DNA of 64,000 bases from Pseudomonas psychrophila HA-4 (GCF_000282975.1 NZ_ALJC01000107.1:90490-154489); one strand, 5' to 3'. Shown: positions 32,252 to 42,085, numbered from the stretch's first letter. Numbers and translations are program-made. The notes: generated by a model not told the origin, from the letters alone.

Positions 32252-33504
32252 TTTCGCAGCTCCAAGTGAGGACGTTGCATTGGCAGCAGACCTTGCGGAC
32301 GCCAGATCATCATCAGCACCATCATGGCGCCGAACAGCAACATCCGGTACTCACTGAACTCACGCATCATTTCTGGGAGCAGGATCATGACGATAGCGGC
32401 GAGGATCACGCCCAGTTGCGAGCCCATGCCGCCCAGTACCACGATCGCCAGGATGATTGCCGACTCAATAAACGTGAAGGACTCAGGCGTCACCAAGCCT
32501 TGGCGCGCGGCGAAGAAGCTGCCCGCAAAACCGGCGAACGTAGCACCCAAGGTAAAGGCCGACAGTTTGATGATGGTCGGATTCAAGCCCAGTGCGCGGC
32601 AGGCGATTTCGTCTTCACGCAAGGCTTCCCAGGCACGGCCAATCGGCATGCGCAGCAGGCGGTTGATCACGAACAGCACGATCAGCACCAGAACCAGCGC
32701 GATCAGGTACAAGAAAATCACCTTGTTGATCGAGTTGTATTCGAGGCCGAAGTATTCGTGAAAGGTTTGCATGCCTTCTGCGGCGGTTCGGTCAAAGCTG
32801 AGGCCGAACAGCGTCGGTTTGGGAATGTTGCTGATACCGTTGGGGCCGCCGGTGATGTCCGTGAGGTTACGCAGGAACAAGCGGATGATTTCACCAAAGC
32901 CCAACGTCACGATGGCCAGGTAGTCCCCGCGCAAACGCAGCACCGGGAACCCCAGCAAGAAGCCAAACGTGGCGGCCATGAGGCCGGCAATCGGCAAGCA
33001 CACCCAGAAGCTAAAGCCAAAGTAGTGCGAGAGCATGGCGTAGGTGTAGGCACCTACCGCGTAGAACCCGACGTAACCCAAGTCCAGTAGCCCGGCCAGA
33101 CCTACCACAATGTTCAGGCCAAGGCCCAGCATCACGTAGATCAGGATCAAGGTCGCGATGTCGACCGCACCGCGCGAGCCATAGAAAGGCCACACCAGAG
33201 CAACGACCACCAGACCCAGAATGATCCAGCGCTGAGTGCTGGGCAGGGTCAGGAAGTTACTGGCCTTTGCAGGCACTTTTGGCATGTTGGGGGAGGCTTT
33301 CCAGGCTGCGCTCAATTGATCACTGAACAATACGCGCACGAACATCAGCACTGAGCAGATCGCAATGATAGCCAGTGTGAGCGGGCTGGAATTATGAACT
33401 TCGAGGCCGATGCCGACGATCGACAGTTTTAAGCCGAGGACTGGGTAAGCAACCGCCCAGACCAAGAGGGCGCTGAACAGCGCTGATTTAAGATGCCGAG
33501 TCAT
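32248..33504 (-). CDS. livM: Branched-chain amino-acid ABC transporter permease LivM/BraE
   Basis: A 418-residue permease with an N-terminal two-helix extension (about 1-90) and a core membrane domain. The core carries GLNIVVGLAGLLDLGYVGFYAVGAY and the EAA-like loop GRAWEALREDEIACRALGLN that docks LivG/LivF. It overlaps livH by 4 bases. Length fits Pseudomonas BraE. Confidence 0.94.
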   Translation of the reverse strand: MTRHLKSALFSALLVWAVAYPVLGLKLSIVGIGLEVHNSSPLTLAIIAICSVLMFVRVLFSDQLSAAWKASPNMPKVPAKASNFLTLPSTQRWIILGLVVVALVWPFYGSRGAVDIATLILIYVMLGLGLNIVVGLAGLLDLGYVGFYAVGAYTYAMLSHYFGFSFWVCLPIAGLMAATFGFLLGFPVLRLRGDYLAIVTLGFGEIIRLFLRNLTDITGGPNGISNIPKPTLFGLSFDRTAAEGMQTFHEYFGLEYNSINKVIFLYLIALVLVLIVLFVINRLLRMPIGRAWEALREDEIACRALGLNPTIIKLSAFTLGATFAGFAGSFFAARQGLVTPESFTFIESAIILAIVVLGGMGSQLGVILAAIVMILLPEMMREFSEYRMLLFGAMMVLMMIWRPQGLLPMQRPHLELRK

Positions 33505-34424
33505 ACTTTTTCAACCTCTGGACGGCCCAAGATGCCGGATGGGCGGAACAGCAGCACCAACACCAGCAAGCCAAACGCCACAACGTCTTTGTACTGGTCA
33601 CCAAAAATGTCACCGCCAAAGGCTTCCGCGACACCGAGCACCAAGCCGCCGAGCATCGCGCCCGGGATGCTGCCGATACCGCCCAATACTGCTGCGGTGA
33701 ACGCTTTGAGGCCGACCATAAATCCGGCGTTAGGGTTGATCACACCGTATTGCATGCTAATCAACACCGCCGCAACGGCAGCCAGTGCTGCGCCGATCAC
33801 GAATGTCAACGCGATAACGTTGTTGGTGTTAATGCCCAGCAGGTTGGCCATCTTCATGTCTTCAGCACAGGCGCGGCAGGCGCGGCCCATACGTGAGCGA
33901 GAGATGAACAGGGTGAGGCCCCACATGGCCAGTACTGTGACCACGAAGACCACAATTTGCATGTAGGAAACGATGACTTCCTGAGCACCTCCTGGACCGA
34001 AGGAGAAGCCACCAGGGATCAGGTTGGGGATCGATTTGTCTTTTGAATCTTGGGACATCAGTACAAGGTTTTGCAGGAAGAGCGACATACCAATGGCCGA
34101 AATCAGCGGGATCAGGCGATTGCTGCCACGCAGTGGACGGTAGGCAACCCGTTCAATGCTATAGCCGTAGGCGCTGGTCACGACGATGCTGGCGATAAAG
34201 GCTGCGGTCATCAACAGCGGCACGCTGTCCAGACCCATCATGGTCAGTCCGGCAATGGCGATAAACGCAATGTAGGAACCAATCATGTACACCTCGCCGT
34301 GGGCGAAGTTGATCATTCCAATAATGCCGTAAACCATCGTATAGCCGATGGCGATCAGGGCATAGGTGCTGCCAACGTTGAGGCCGTTAACCAGCATTTG
34401 GAAGAAGTGATAGATATCAGGCAT
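33501..34424 (-). CDS. livH: Branched-chain amino-acid ABC transporter permease LivH/BraD
   Basis: A 307-residue permease with about eight membrane helices. Typical LivH blocks are GLNVGSTYALIAIGYTMVYG, MINFAHGEVYMIGSY and RACAEDMKMANLLGINTNNV (the EAA-like loop). It is separated from braC by 248 bases that contain a terminator-like hairpin. Confidence 0.94.
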   Translation of the reverse strand: MPDIYHFFQMLVNGLNVGSTYALIAIGYTMVYGIIGMINFAHGEVYMIGSYIAFIAIAGLTMMGLDSVPLLMTAAFIASIVVTSAYGYSIERVAYRPLRGSNRLIPLISAIGMSLFLQNLVLMSQDSKDKSIPNLIPGGFSFGPGGAQEVIVSYMQIVVFVVTVLAMWGLTLFISRSRMGRACRACAEDMKMANLLGINTNNVIALTFVIGAALAAVAAVLISMQYGVINPNAGFMVGLKAFTAAVLGGIGSIPGAMLGGLVLGVAEAFGGDIFGDQYKDVVAFGLLVLVLLFRPSGILGRPEVEKV

Positions 34425-34616
34425 TACTAAGCTCCTAAAAACCTGAGACGCATTTCACTGGTGGAGTCATTTTCCGGCTTGGGCAATGCGGATTTACACC
34501 CGCTTGGGCACAAGTCTTTAGCCAGCGAACCGCTGGTGACGGTTTTAAAGATTTTCAGGTGGGGAGACTCTCGGATCACGAAAGCGCGGCCCATATTCTG
34601 TGGGCCTAAGGCCCGT

Positions 34617-34652
34617 AAAACAAAGCCCACCGCTTACGCAGTGGGCTTTGTT
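34617..34652 (-). terminator. Terminator-like hairpin between braC and livH
   Basis: ACAAAGCCCAC and GTGGGCTTTGT form an 11-bp stem whose loop has extra pairing (CGC/GCG). On the minus strand it is followed by TTTTACGGG. It lies 21 bases after the braC stop, so it should strongly reduce readthrough into livHMGF. Confidence 0.8.
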
Positions 34653-34672
34653 GTCAGATCAAGAACCGACCC

Positions 34673-35794
34673 TTATTGAGGGCTTACTTCTGTTTTAGGC
34701 TGGCCGAAGTGCCATTCGTAGACCACGAATTTGAAGTCCTTCAGGTCGCCTTTGGCGTCGTAGCTCAGGTCACCCGTCGGGGTTTTGAACGTACCGGCAT
34801 GGATAGCTTCGGCGACTTTGGTTGGGTCTTCGCTTTTGGCAGCCTCGATGCCTTTAGCAATCAACTGAACAGCGGAGTAAGCCGGGAACACGAACGGGCC
34901 GCTTGGGTCTTGTTTATCGGCTTTGATTGCGTCAGCAATGGCTTTGTTGGCCGGGTCGGTGTCAAAGGACTTCGGCAGGGTTACCAGCAGACCTTCAGAG
35001 GCGCCTTGGGCAATTTGCGAGATGGAGTCGTTGCCCACGCCTTCAGGGCCCATGAACTTGGCGTTCAGGCCTTTTTCTTTGGCTTGACGCAGGATCAGGC
35101 CCAGCTCTGGGTGGTAACCGCCGTAGTAAACGAAATCGACGTTGGCTTGTTTGAGCTTGCCAATAATAGAAGCGAAGTCTTTGTCGCCAGCATTGATGCC
35201 TTCAAAAACAGCGACTTTAACGCCGTCTTTTTCCAGGGTCTGTTTAACCGCAGTGGCAATGCCTTCGCCGTATTGCTGTTTGTCGTGCAGTACAGCAACG
35301 ACTTTCGGCTTAACGAATTTGGCAATGTAGTTACCCGCTGCCGGGCCTTGGGCGCTGTCCAGGCCAATGGTGCGGAAGATCAGCTTGTAACCACGCGACG
35401 TGATCTCCGGGCTGGTGGCCGCCGGAGTAATCATGATGATGCCTTCGTCTTCGTAGATATCCGAAGCCGGCTGAGTGGAGCTGGAGCACAGGTGACCTAC
35501 AACAAATTTGACGCCATCATTGACCACTTTGTTAGCGACAGCGACAGCTTGTTTTGGATCGCAAGCGTCATCGTATTCGACCGCTTCAAGCTTTTTACCG
35601 TCAACACCGCCTTTCTCGTTGATGTCTTTGATGGCTTGTTTGGCGCCCATGAACTGCATGTCGCCGTACTGAGTCACTGGCCCGGTTTTCGGACCTGCAA
35701 TACCGATTTTGATGGTGTCTGCTGCGAATGAATGGCTGGCAACCCCGGCCAAAACCATAGCGGCAAACAGTCTAGTAATCTGCTTCTTAGCCAT
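34673..35794 (-). CDS. braC: Branched-chain amino-acid-binding periplasmic protein
   Basis: A 373-residue binding protein. The signal peptide MAKKQITRLFAAMVLAGVAS ends before AADTIKIGIAGPKTGPVTQYG. The Leu/Ile/Val-binding family blocks are present (VKFVVGHLCSSSTQPASDIY, TPAATSPEIT, RTIGLDSAQGP). It supplies substrates to the LivHMGF system. As the first gene of the cluster its promoter lies in the upstream 365-base gap, which has a 16-bp palindrome. Confidence 0.94.
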   Translation of the reverse strand: MAKKQITRLFAAMVLAGVASHSFAADTIKIGIAGPKTGPVTQYGDMQFMGAKQAIKDINEKGGVDGKKLEAVEYDDACDPKQAVAVANKVVNDGVKFVVGHLCSSSTQPASDIYEDEGIIMITPAATSPEITSRGYKLIFRTIGLDSAQGPAAGNYIAKFVKPKVVAVLHDKQQYGEGIATAVKQTLEKDGVKVAVFEGINAGDKDFASIIGKLKQANVDFVYYGGYHPELGLILRQAKEKGLNAKFMGPEGVGNDSISQIAQGASEGLLVTLPKSFDTDPANKAIADAIKADKQDPSGPFVFPAYSAVQLIAKGIEAAKSEDPTKVAEAIHAGTFKTPTGDLSYDAKGDLKDFKFVVYEWHFGQPKTEVSPQ

Positions 35795-36159
35795 CTTTAT
35801 TGGTGCTCCACTCTTCTGTTGTATTTTTTATAGTCCTGGAAGCCAAGGCAGCCGGACCGGGTTTTTTCTGAGCGAAATTCCCGATCAATCCCCCCTGCAA
35901 CTGTACCGGTACAGTGTAGAGCGCCGGTTTAGCGCTTGAATAGCGGGCTGCTAGGGGAAAAAACAGGGAATGTCGCTTAAACGAAAGAAAGAGACAGAAT
36001 GGCGGCGGATTATGTGGCTGATCTTTATCAGGATGTTGCCAGTTCAGCTTTTCCGTCCTTGGCCATTTGCTCTTTCCCTCGTTCCTCCACCTTAATTTGG
36101 GTTTTTCTACCGGGTGTGCGGCGCTATCATTGCGCCGATTTTTTTACCTGGTGAATCCC
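35795..36159. other. Intergenic region: braC promoter and a perfect palindrome
   Basis: A 365-base gap between braC and the divergent DUF2288 gene. On the minus strand, CTATAAAA (TATAAA near 35828-35833) could be the braC -10 box. The 16-bp palindrome at 35900-35915 is the only clear regulatory-type sequence. No ORF looks real. Confidence 0.5.
35900..35915. promoter_or_regulatory. Perfect 16-bp palindrome upstream of braC
   Basis: ACTGTACCGGTACAGT is a perfect dyad, 106 bases before the braC start and 245 bases before the DUF2288 gene. The size and symmetry fit a dimeric repressor or activator operator. The regulator is not identified; the sequence does not match an operator I can name with certainty. 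Confidence 0.6.
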
Positions 36160-36465
36160 ATGAATAAAGAACCTAGCACCCTCTATGCCAAGCTGCTTGG
36201 CGAGACCTCAACAATCGAGTGGAAAGTGTTGCAGCCGTTCTTTGCGAAAGGCGAATTGTTGTGGGTTGGCCCTGAATTAGACTTGATCGATGCTGCACTG
36301 GCTGTGACTCAGGATGAGGCAGAGAAAGTGAGTGCCTGGATGGCCTCTGGGGTGTTTGGAAAGATGACTGAACAGCAGGCGCTAGACGTTCTTGAACGTG
36401 ACCCTGAGCTGTGGGCTGTGGTGGTATCGCCTTGGGTAATGGTCCAGGAAAGGGCGCGCAAATAA
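36160..36465 (+). CDS. DUF2288 family protein
   Basis: A 101-residue small acidic protein (MNKEPSTLYAKLLGETSTIE, then FFAKGELLWVGPELDLIDAA, then PELWAVVVSPWVMVQERARK). Pattern and length match DUF2288, a family of small proteins without known function. The ATG at 36160 is chosen; the longer in-frame version has an unlikely N-terminus. Confidence 0.85.
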   Translation: MNKEPSTLYAKLLGETSTIEWKVLQPFFAKGELLWVGPELDLIDAALAVTQDEAEKVSAWMASGVFGKMTEQQALDVLERDPELWAVVVSPWVMVQERARK

Positions 36466-36626
36466 CTGAGCGCACCAAATTCGAGCATTTTTGCACTGGT
36501 ATATCGGCCGGAAAGTGTGTAGCCCAGTAACTGGCGTCTAAATAGTGGCCACTTGCCGTGAAGAAACGCCACAGTCGATGTGTTGGCTTTTTTGTCTGCC
36601 CATTGATCTTGGCTGCGTCGGTGACT

Positions 36627-38831
36627 TCATTGGCCGGAGAGCTGCAAGGTGGCGTAGTCAGAGGTCGGGCGGGGGTTTTTATTCAGTTGTTCTAGCAGCG
36701 TATGCAGCGCCTCAAAAGGCACGGGGCGACTCAGTAAGTAGCCCTGGATAAAGTCGCATCCGTAATGGCTTAAAAGCTCAAATTGTTGGGTGGTCTCGAC
36801 CCCTTCGCTCACAACTTGCAGGTGTAGGGTGTGGGCCATCACGATGATGGCTTGCACAATCTCTATGTCCTGACTGGAGGTCGGAATGTCTTGGATAAAA
36901 GAGCGATCAATCTTCAAGGTATTGAGTGGCAAGCGTTTTAAGTAGGCCAGTGATGAGTATCCGGTACCAAAATCGTCAATCGACAAAGACACGCCCAGTG
37001 CTCGAATTTGGCGCAATAACGCTGAGGTGCTGCTGATATTACCCATCAGCGCGTTTTCAGTAACTTCGAGTTCTAGACGGTGCGGGGCGATCCCGGAGGC
37101 GTGCAGCGCACTTTCAATTTCGTCAGCCAGTTCTACTCGCACTAGATTTAGCGCCGAGCAATTGACTGCGACTGCAAGCTGTTGCCAGCCCAGTTGGGTC
37201 AGTGCCGCTAAATCCTGGCAGGCCTTGCGCAGTACCCAGTTGTCCAGTTGTGCAATAAGGCCGTTGGCTTCAGCGATGCCGATAAAACGATCGGGGGCTA
37301 GCAAGCCATGCGTGGGGTGATCCCAGCGTACCAAGGCTTCTAACTTGGCGACGCGTCGCTGTGTGAGGTCGAAAATGGGTTGGTAGTGCAGAAACAATCC
37401 GCTGTCTTCATTTAGCGCATGGCGCAGTTCTTCTTCTATTTGCAGTTCCAGAGAAGCACGGGTTGTCAGGTTCGGGCTGAAGAAGTTGAGGCTGTTACGA
37501 CCATTGCCTTTGGATTGGTAAAGCGCCAGGTCTGCATGTTTTAGCAGCTCAGTGCTGGTGGCACCGTCGTCTGGGAACACGCTGATACCAATGCTGGTGG
37601 TCATCACCATGCGCCGTCCAGCCAGTTCGATGGGCTCTTTGAGCGTCTGCATGATGCGTTTGGCCATGCTTTGGGCTTCATCGCGTTCATGGATGTTGAT
37701 CAAAATGCAAAATTCATCGCCTCCAAAGCGTGCGACCACGTCTTCATAGCTGCGTGCAGCGCTTTTTATTTGGTTGGCGATGGTCTTGAGTAACTCGTCT
37801 CCAGCGTCGTGGCCGAGGCTGTCATTGATGCGTTTGAAATGATCAATATCGAGAAACATTACGGCCAGCTTGCCGCCTCTTGTTGCGCAATCAGTGAGTT
37901 TTTCGGCAAAAATCTGGTTGAAACCCCGTCTGTTGATCAGGTTGGTCAGTGGGTCGTAATGCGCCACTTGCTGCAACAACATGCGTGCTGCATCCAGTTG
38001 GCTGAGCAGCGCGTTGACCCGTACCAGGTCGTGTTCCTTTTGCTGCAGTTTCTTGTCGACCAAGGCTGCGCTGATGCTGCTGGCAATCAACAGCAAGGTC
38101 ATCACGGCAATCATCAGCGCCAGTTGCCAATGGTTGGTTTGAATATGTGTCTGGCTAGGGTCGCCGCTAGTCGAGAAGGTGTGCAGCGCCCACATGCCGA
38201 TAAAGTGCACGCTGAGGATGGCCGAGCCTGCCGTGATGCTGATGGCGTACTTTAAGACATGGTGAAACAGGCCTTGGGTCGAGCGCATTGATATGGTCAT
38301 TTGCAAGGCCCAATAGCTGGCGCCTACGGCCAGTATTAGTGAGAGCACAACCGTGGTGGTGTTGTAATGCCTAAGGCTGTTGGAGTGCATAGCTGACATG
38401 CCGGAGTAATGCATGCCGCTAATGCCTAGGCCAAAAATCAGCGCTGCCAGGAGCAAATGAGGACGCGAGAGCGTGAGGCGATTGAGCACCTGCATGGCCA
38501 AAAGGGCGCCCATCCAGATAAAACCCAGCGAGCCAATGGTAATGCCCAAGTCGTAATGGACTTCGAGCGAGGACTCAAACGCCAGCATGCTGATGAAGTG
38601 CATGGCCCACACCCCGACCGCCAGACAGCTTGCTCCTAGCCAGCGCCAGACCGTTTTAGCTGCCGTTTTTTCCGCATTAGCGGCGCGCTCAACCATATGC
38701 AACGTAGCCAAGCTTGCTGCGCAGGCCACCAGCCAGGCAGTAAATACCAGGTACAGGTTATGGCTGCTGCTGATCAATTGCTGTGTGTGTTCAGCGTGTG
38801 CGTTGAGAAATTGCCAGTCCAACCAATCCAT
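36627..38831 (-). CDS. MHYT-GGDEF-EAL cyclic-di-GMP enzyme (NbdA/MucR-like)
   Basis: A 734-residue membrane protein. About seven helices in residues 25-255 carry MHYT motifs (AMHFISM at 76, GMHYSGM at 139, and SVHFIGM near 207, with Val for Met), proposed to sense oxygen, NO or CO through copper. A GGDEF domain with intact RFGGDEF (370-374) and an EAL domain starting EALVRW (498) follow, so both synthesis and hydrolysis of c-di-GMP are possible. No RxxD inhibitory site is evident. ATG 38831 has GAGG upstream. Its position beside rapA suggests nbdA orthology. Confidence 0.88.
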   Translation of the reverse strand: MDWLDWQFLNAHAEHTQQLISSSHNLYLVFTAWLVACAASLATLHMVERAANAEKTAAKTVWRWLGASCLAVGVWAMHFISMLAFESSLEVHYDLGITIGSLGFIWMGALLAMQVLNRLTLSRPHLLLAALIFGLGISGMHYSGMSAMHSNSLRHYNTTTVVLSLILAVGASYWALQMTISMRSTQGLFHHVLKYAISITAGSAILSVHFIGMWALHTFSTSGDPSQTHIQTNHWQLALMIAVMTLLLIASSISAALVDKKLQQKEHDLVRVNALLSQLDAARMLLQQVAHYDPLTNLINRRGFNQIFAEKLTDCATRGGKLAVMFLDIDHFKRINDSLGHDAGDELLKTIANQIKSAARSYEDVVARFGGDEFCILINIHERDEAQSMAKRIMQTLKEPIELAGRRMVMTTSIGISVFPDDGATSTELLKHADLALYQSKGNGRNSLNFFSPNLTTRASLELQIEEELRHALNEDSGLFLHYQPIFDLTQRRVAKLEALVRWDHPTHGLLAPDRFIGIAEANGLIAQLDNWVLRKACQDLAALTQLGWQQLAVAVNCSALNLVRVELADEIESALHASGIAPHRLELEVTENALMGNISSTSALLRQIRALGVSLSIDDFGTGYSSLAYLKRLPLNTLKIDRSFIQDIPTSSQDIEIVQAIIVMAHTLHLQVVSEGVETTQQFELLSHYGCDFIQGYLLSRPVPFEALHTLLEQLNKNPRPTSDYATLQLSGQ

Positions 38832-39000
38832 TGCACGCCTCGGCACCGAGTCCTTGTTTGCCAGCGTCCAAGGGCTGGCTCGCTTTGAGTGTAGAGGCTG
38901 GGAGGGCGCTGAGAAGGATGATGGCTATATGATGCCAATCATTTTTTTATTAAAACGATTAGATCTATATCGAATTCTTATTTTGCGACGCGAAATGTCT

Positions 39001-39054
39001 GTAGGAGCCAAGCTCCCACAGTGGGCCTTGGTTTGCCCGCATCGCAGGCAAACC
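39001..39054. repeat. REP-like repeat with two hairpins
   Basis: GTAGGAGC and GCTCCCAC pair imperfectly at 39001-39019, then GGTTTGCC (39030) and GGCAAACC (39047) make a perfect 8-bp stem. It lies in the 238-base gap between rapA and the MHYT-GGDEF-EAL gene, close to the rapA stop. Confidence 0.7.
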
Positions 39055-39069
39055 GGCCCTCGCAGATCG

Positions 39070-41916
39070 TTAACCTGCGACCAGCACGCGAATGGCTTCG
39101 AGACGCAGAGCGGCTTTTTCGAGCATGGCCAAGCCTTGCTCACGTTGCTTGCGCAGGGCAACCAGTTCGCTGTCCCGCACTGTAGGGTTAACCGCTTGCA
39201 GAGCGGTTAGGCGTGCCAGCTCTTCTTCGGTGTCGGCGGCCAGGCGGCGTTGAGCTTCGGCGACACGTTCTGCGTGACGCGGAGCGATCTTGGCTTCACC
39301 GGCGTTGATTTTCGGCGTCAGGTTGTCGCGCTGGGCCTGCACGAACTTGTTGGCGCTGGCGCGAGGCACGCTTTCCAACTGCTCATTCAGGGTGTCGAAC
39401 GCCACGCGCGAGGATAGATCGTTGCCGTTGGCATCGAGCAAGCAGCGCAGCGCAGCAGGTGGCAGGTAGCGACCCAGTTGCAACGAGCGCGGAGCGACCA
39501 CTTCGCTGACGTAAATCAGTTCGAGCAGTACGGTTCCAGGTTTCAGCGCCTTGTTTTTGATCAGGGCCACGGCGGTGTTACCCATCGACCCCGAGAGCAC
39601 CAGGTCCATGCCGCCCTGCACCATTGGGTGTTCCCAGGTGATGAACTGCATGTCTTCGCGGGACAACGCCTGATTACGATCGTAGGTGATGGTCACACCT
39701 TCGTCGTCGCCCAGCGGGAAGCTGGCGTCGAGCATTTTCTCGCTTGGCTTGAGGATCAGTGCGTTTTCCGAATGGTCTTCGCTGTCGATGCCAAAGGCAT
39801 TGAACAGGGTTTCCATGTAGATCGGCAGGGTGAACTGATCGTCTTGCTCAAGAATTGCTTCTACCAGGGCTTCACCTTCGCCAGCGCCGCCGGAGTTGAG
39901 CTCCAGTAGACGGTCGCGACCTGTGTGCAATTCTTGCTCAAGCCGCTCACGCTCAGTGCGGGCTTCGTTGATCAGTGCTTGCCACTCGTCATCGTCGGTA
40001 CCTTCTAGCAACGGCAGCAGGCGCGGGCCGAACTGGTGTTGCAGGGCGTTACCGGTCGGACAGGTATTGAGGAACGCGTTTAGCGCTTCGTGATACCAGT
40101 GGAACAGGCGCTCTTGTGGGCTGGTCTCTAGGTACGGCACGTGCAGTTCAATGATGTGCTTTTGGCCGATACGGTCTAGACGACCGATGCGTTGTTCTAG
40201 CAGGTCTGGGTGGGACGGCAGATCGAACAGAACCAAGTGGTGAGCGAACTGGAAGTTACGACCTTCACTGCCGATTTCTGAGCAGATCAGCACTTGCGCG
40301 CCGAATTCTTCATCCGCGAAGTAGGCAGCGGCGCGGTCGCGCTCAAGAATGTTCATGCCTTCGTGGAAGACCGTTGCAGGAATACCGGAACGCACGCGTA
40401 GGGCGTCTTCCAGATCCATGGCGGTTTCGGCGTGGGCACAGATCACCAGAACCTTAGTGCGCTTAAGCATTTTAAGGGTGTCTGTGAGCCACTCTACACG
40501 CGGGTCAAAGCGCCACCAGCGCTCTTCGTCGCTGGCGTCGGGCTGGGCCTGGAAGCTGACTTCCGGGTATAGCTCAGCGTGTTCGCCCAGTGGCAGTTCG
40601 AGGTATTCGTCCGGGCACGGCAGCGGGTAGGCGTGCAGCTTGCGCTCCGGGAAACCCTGAATCGCGGCGCGAGTGTTGCGAAACAGCACGCGGCCGGTGC
40701 CGTGACGGTCAAGCAGTTCACGGACCAAGCGAGCGCTGGCTTCGGTGTCGCCTTCGTTGACCGCGGCGAGCAACGTATCGCCCTCAGCGCCAAGGAAATT
40801 GTGAATGGTTGTATGCGCTTCAGGGGACAGGCGGCCTTTATCCAGCAGTTCCTGTACGGCCTGAGCCACCGGGCGATAGTTCTCGCTTTCGGCCCGGAAG
40901 GCGGCCAGATCGTGAAAACGGTTTGGATCGAGCAGGCGCAAACGTGCGAAGTGGCTGTCCTGACCCAATTGCTCAGGGGTTGCAGTGAGCAACAGCACAC
41001 CTGGAATCACGCCAGCCAGTTGTTCAACCAGCCCGTATTCAGGGCTGATCTGATCTTCGTGCCATACCAGATGGTGCGCTTCATCGACCACCAGCAGATC
41101 CCAGTCAGCGCCGAACAGCGCTTCTTGCGCTTTCGGGTCGTCGACCAGCCATTCGAGGGCAACCAGTGCCAATTGGCAATCTTCAAACGGGTTGCTGGCG
41201 TCGCTTTCAATAAAGCGCTCTTCGTCAAACAGCGCCACTTCAAGGTTGAAGCGACGGCGCATTTCGACCAGCCATTGGTGCTGCAGGTTTTCAGGCACCA
41301 CGATCAGCACGCGGCTGGCGCGGCCACTGAGCAATTGGCGGTGAATCACCAAGCCCGCTTCAATGGTTTTACCCAGGCCGACTTCGTCCGCCAGCAAAAC
41401 GCGCGGGGCGATGCGGTCGGCTACTTCACGGGCAATGTGCAATTGGTGGGCGATCGGTTGTGCGCGTACGCCACCCAACCCCCACAGCGGCGATTGCAAC
41501 TGACGGCTAGTATGTTCAAGGGTGTGATAACGCAGTGAGAACCACGACAGCGGGTCGATTTGCCCGGCGAAGAGGCGGTCACTGGCCAGACGGAACTGGA
41601 TGAAGTTCGACAGTTGGGTTTCTGGCAGGGTAACGAGTTCGTTTTGCTCGTTAAAACCGTGGTAAACCATCAGGCCGTCAGCGTCATCGACTTCGCGAAC
41701 GGTCATCTTCCAGCCTTCGAAGTGGATGATGGTGTCGCCTGGCGAAAAGCGTACGCGCGTGAGAGGTGCGTTGCGCAACGAATATTGGCGGGTTTCGCCA
41801 GTGGCCGGATAGAGCACAGTCAGTAAGCGACCGTCCTGTGCCAGAACGGTGCCTAAGCCTAGCTCAGCTTCGCTGTCACTAATCCAGCGTTGCCCCGGTT
41901 GATACTGCTGCGCCAT
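39070..41916 (-). CDS. rapA: RNA polymerase-associated ATPase RapA (HepA)
   Basis: A 948-residue SWI/SNF-type ATPase that recycles RNA polymerase. Walker A is LADEVGLGKTIEAGLV (about 175-190) and the DEAH box DEAHHLVW begins at 278. The second RecA lobe has the expected late motifs, including SEIGSEGRNFQFAHHLVLFD and QRIGRLDRIGQ. The start MAQQYQPGQRWISDSEAELG at 41916 matches the family N-terminal Tudor-like domain; the longer in-frame version to 41988 is not supported. Length fits the approximately 950-residue type. Confidence 0.95.
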   Translation of the reverse strand: MAQQYQPGQRWISDSEAELGLGTVLAQDGRLLTVLYPATGETRQYSLRNAPLTRVRFSPGDTIIHFEGWKMTVREVDDADGLMVYHGFNEQNELVTLPETQLSNFIQFRLASDRLFAGQIDPLSWFSLRYHTLEHTSRQLQSPLWGLGGVRAQPIAHQLHIAREVADRIAPRVLLADEVGLGKTIEAGLVIHRQLLSGRASRVLIVVPENLQHQWLVEMRRRFNLEVALFDEERFIESDASNPFEDCQLALVALEWLVDDPKAQEALFGADWDLLVVDEAHHLVWHEDQISPEYGLVEQLAGVIPGVLLLTATPEQLGQDSHFARLRLLDPNRFHDLAAFRAESENYRPVAQAVQELLDKGRLSPEAHTTIHNFLGAEGDTLLAAVNEGDTEASARLVRELLDRHGTGRVLFRNTRAAIQGFPERKLHAYPLPCPDEYLELPLGEHAELYPEVSFQAQPDASDEERWWRFDPRVEWLTDTLKMLKRTKVLVICAHAETAMDLEDALRVRSGIPATVFHEGMNILERDRAAAYFADEEFGAQVLICSEIGSEGRNFQFAHHLVLFDLPSHPDLLEQRIGRLDRIGQKHIIELHVPYLETSPQERLFHWYHEALNAFLNTCPTGNALQHQFGPRLLPLLEGTDDDEWQALINEARTERERLEQELHTGRDRLLELNSGGAGEGEALVEAILEQDDQFTLPIYMETLFNAFGIDSEDHSENALILKPSEKMLDASFPLGDDEGVTITYDRNQALSREDMQFITWEHPMVQGGMDLVLSGSMGNTAVALIKNKALKPGTVLLELIYVSEVVAPRSLQLGRYLPPAALRCLLDANGNDLSSRVAFDTLNEQLESVPRASANKFVQAQRDNLTPKINAGEAKIAPRHAERVAEAQRRLAADTEEELARLTALQAVNPTVRDSELVALRKQREQGLAMLEKAALRLEAIRVLVAG

Positions 41917-42085
41917 GCTGCCTGACTCCCGCTTTGAAAAAGCCGAGTATATTAACGCAGCAAGGGCTACAGTCCAAAGGACTCTCACAAAAAGCTAATC
42001 AGTACAAAAGAAGCCGGTGGTGCTTTTCGATGAGTGGTTCAACTCAGTGGCTTGTTGTAGACACGCTGAACAGGAGTGCATGACG

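Noticed and set aside
34425..34616. tRNA-like or structured RNA between braC and livH
   Set aside because: Two small hairpins (CCAGCG/CGCTGG and GGCCCA/TGGGCC) are visible, but no cloverleaf or T-loop; it looks like leader or processing structure.
34676..35731. 351-codon plus-strand ORF opposite braC
   Set aside because: Antisense to the well-supported binding-protein gene, no domain or ribosome-binding site; a shadow.
40579..41538. 319-codon plus-strand ORF opposite rapA
   Set aside because: Antisense to the ATPase domain of rapA; composition is typical of shadow frames.
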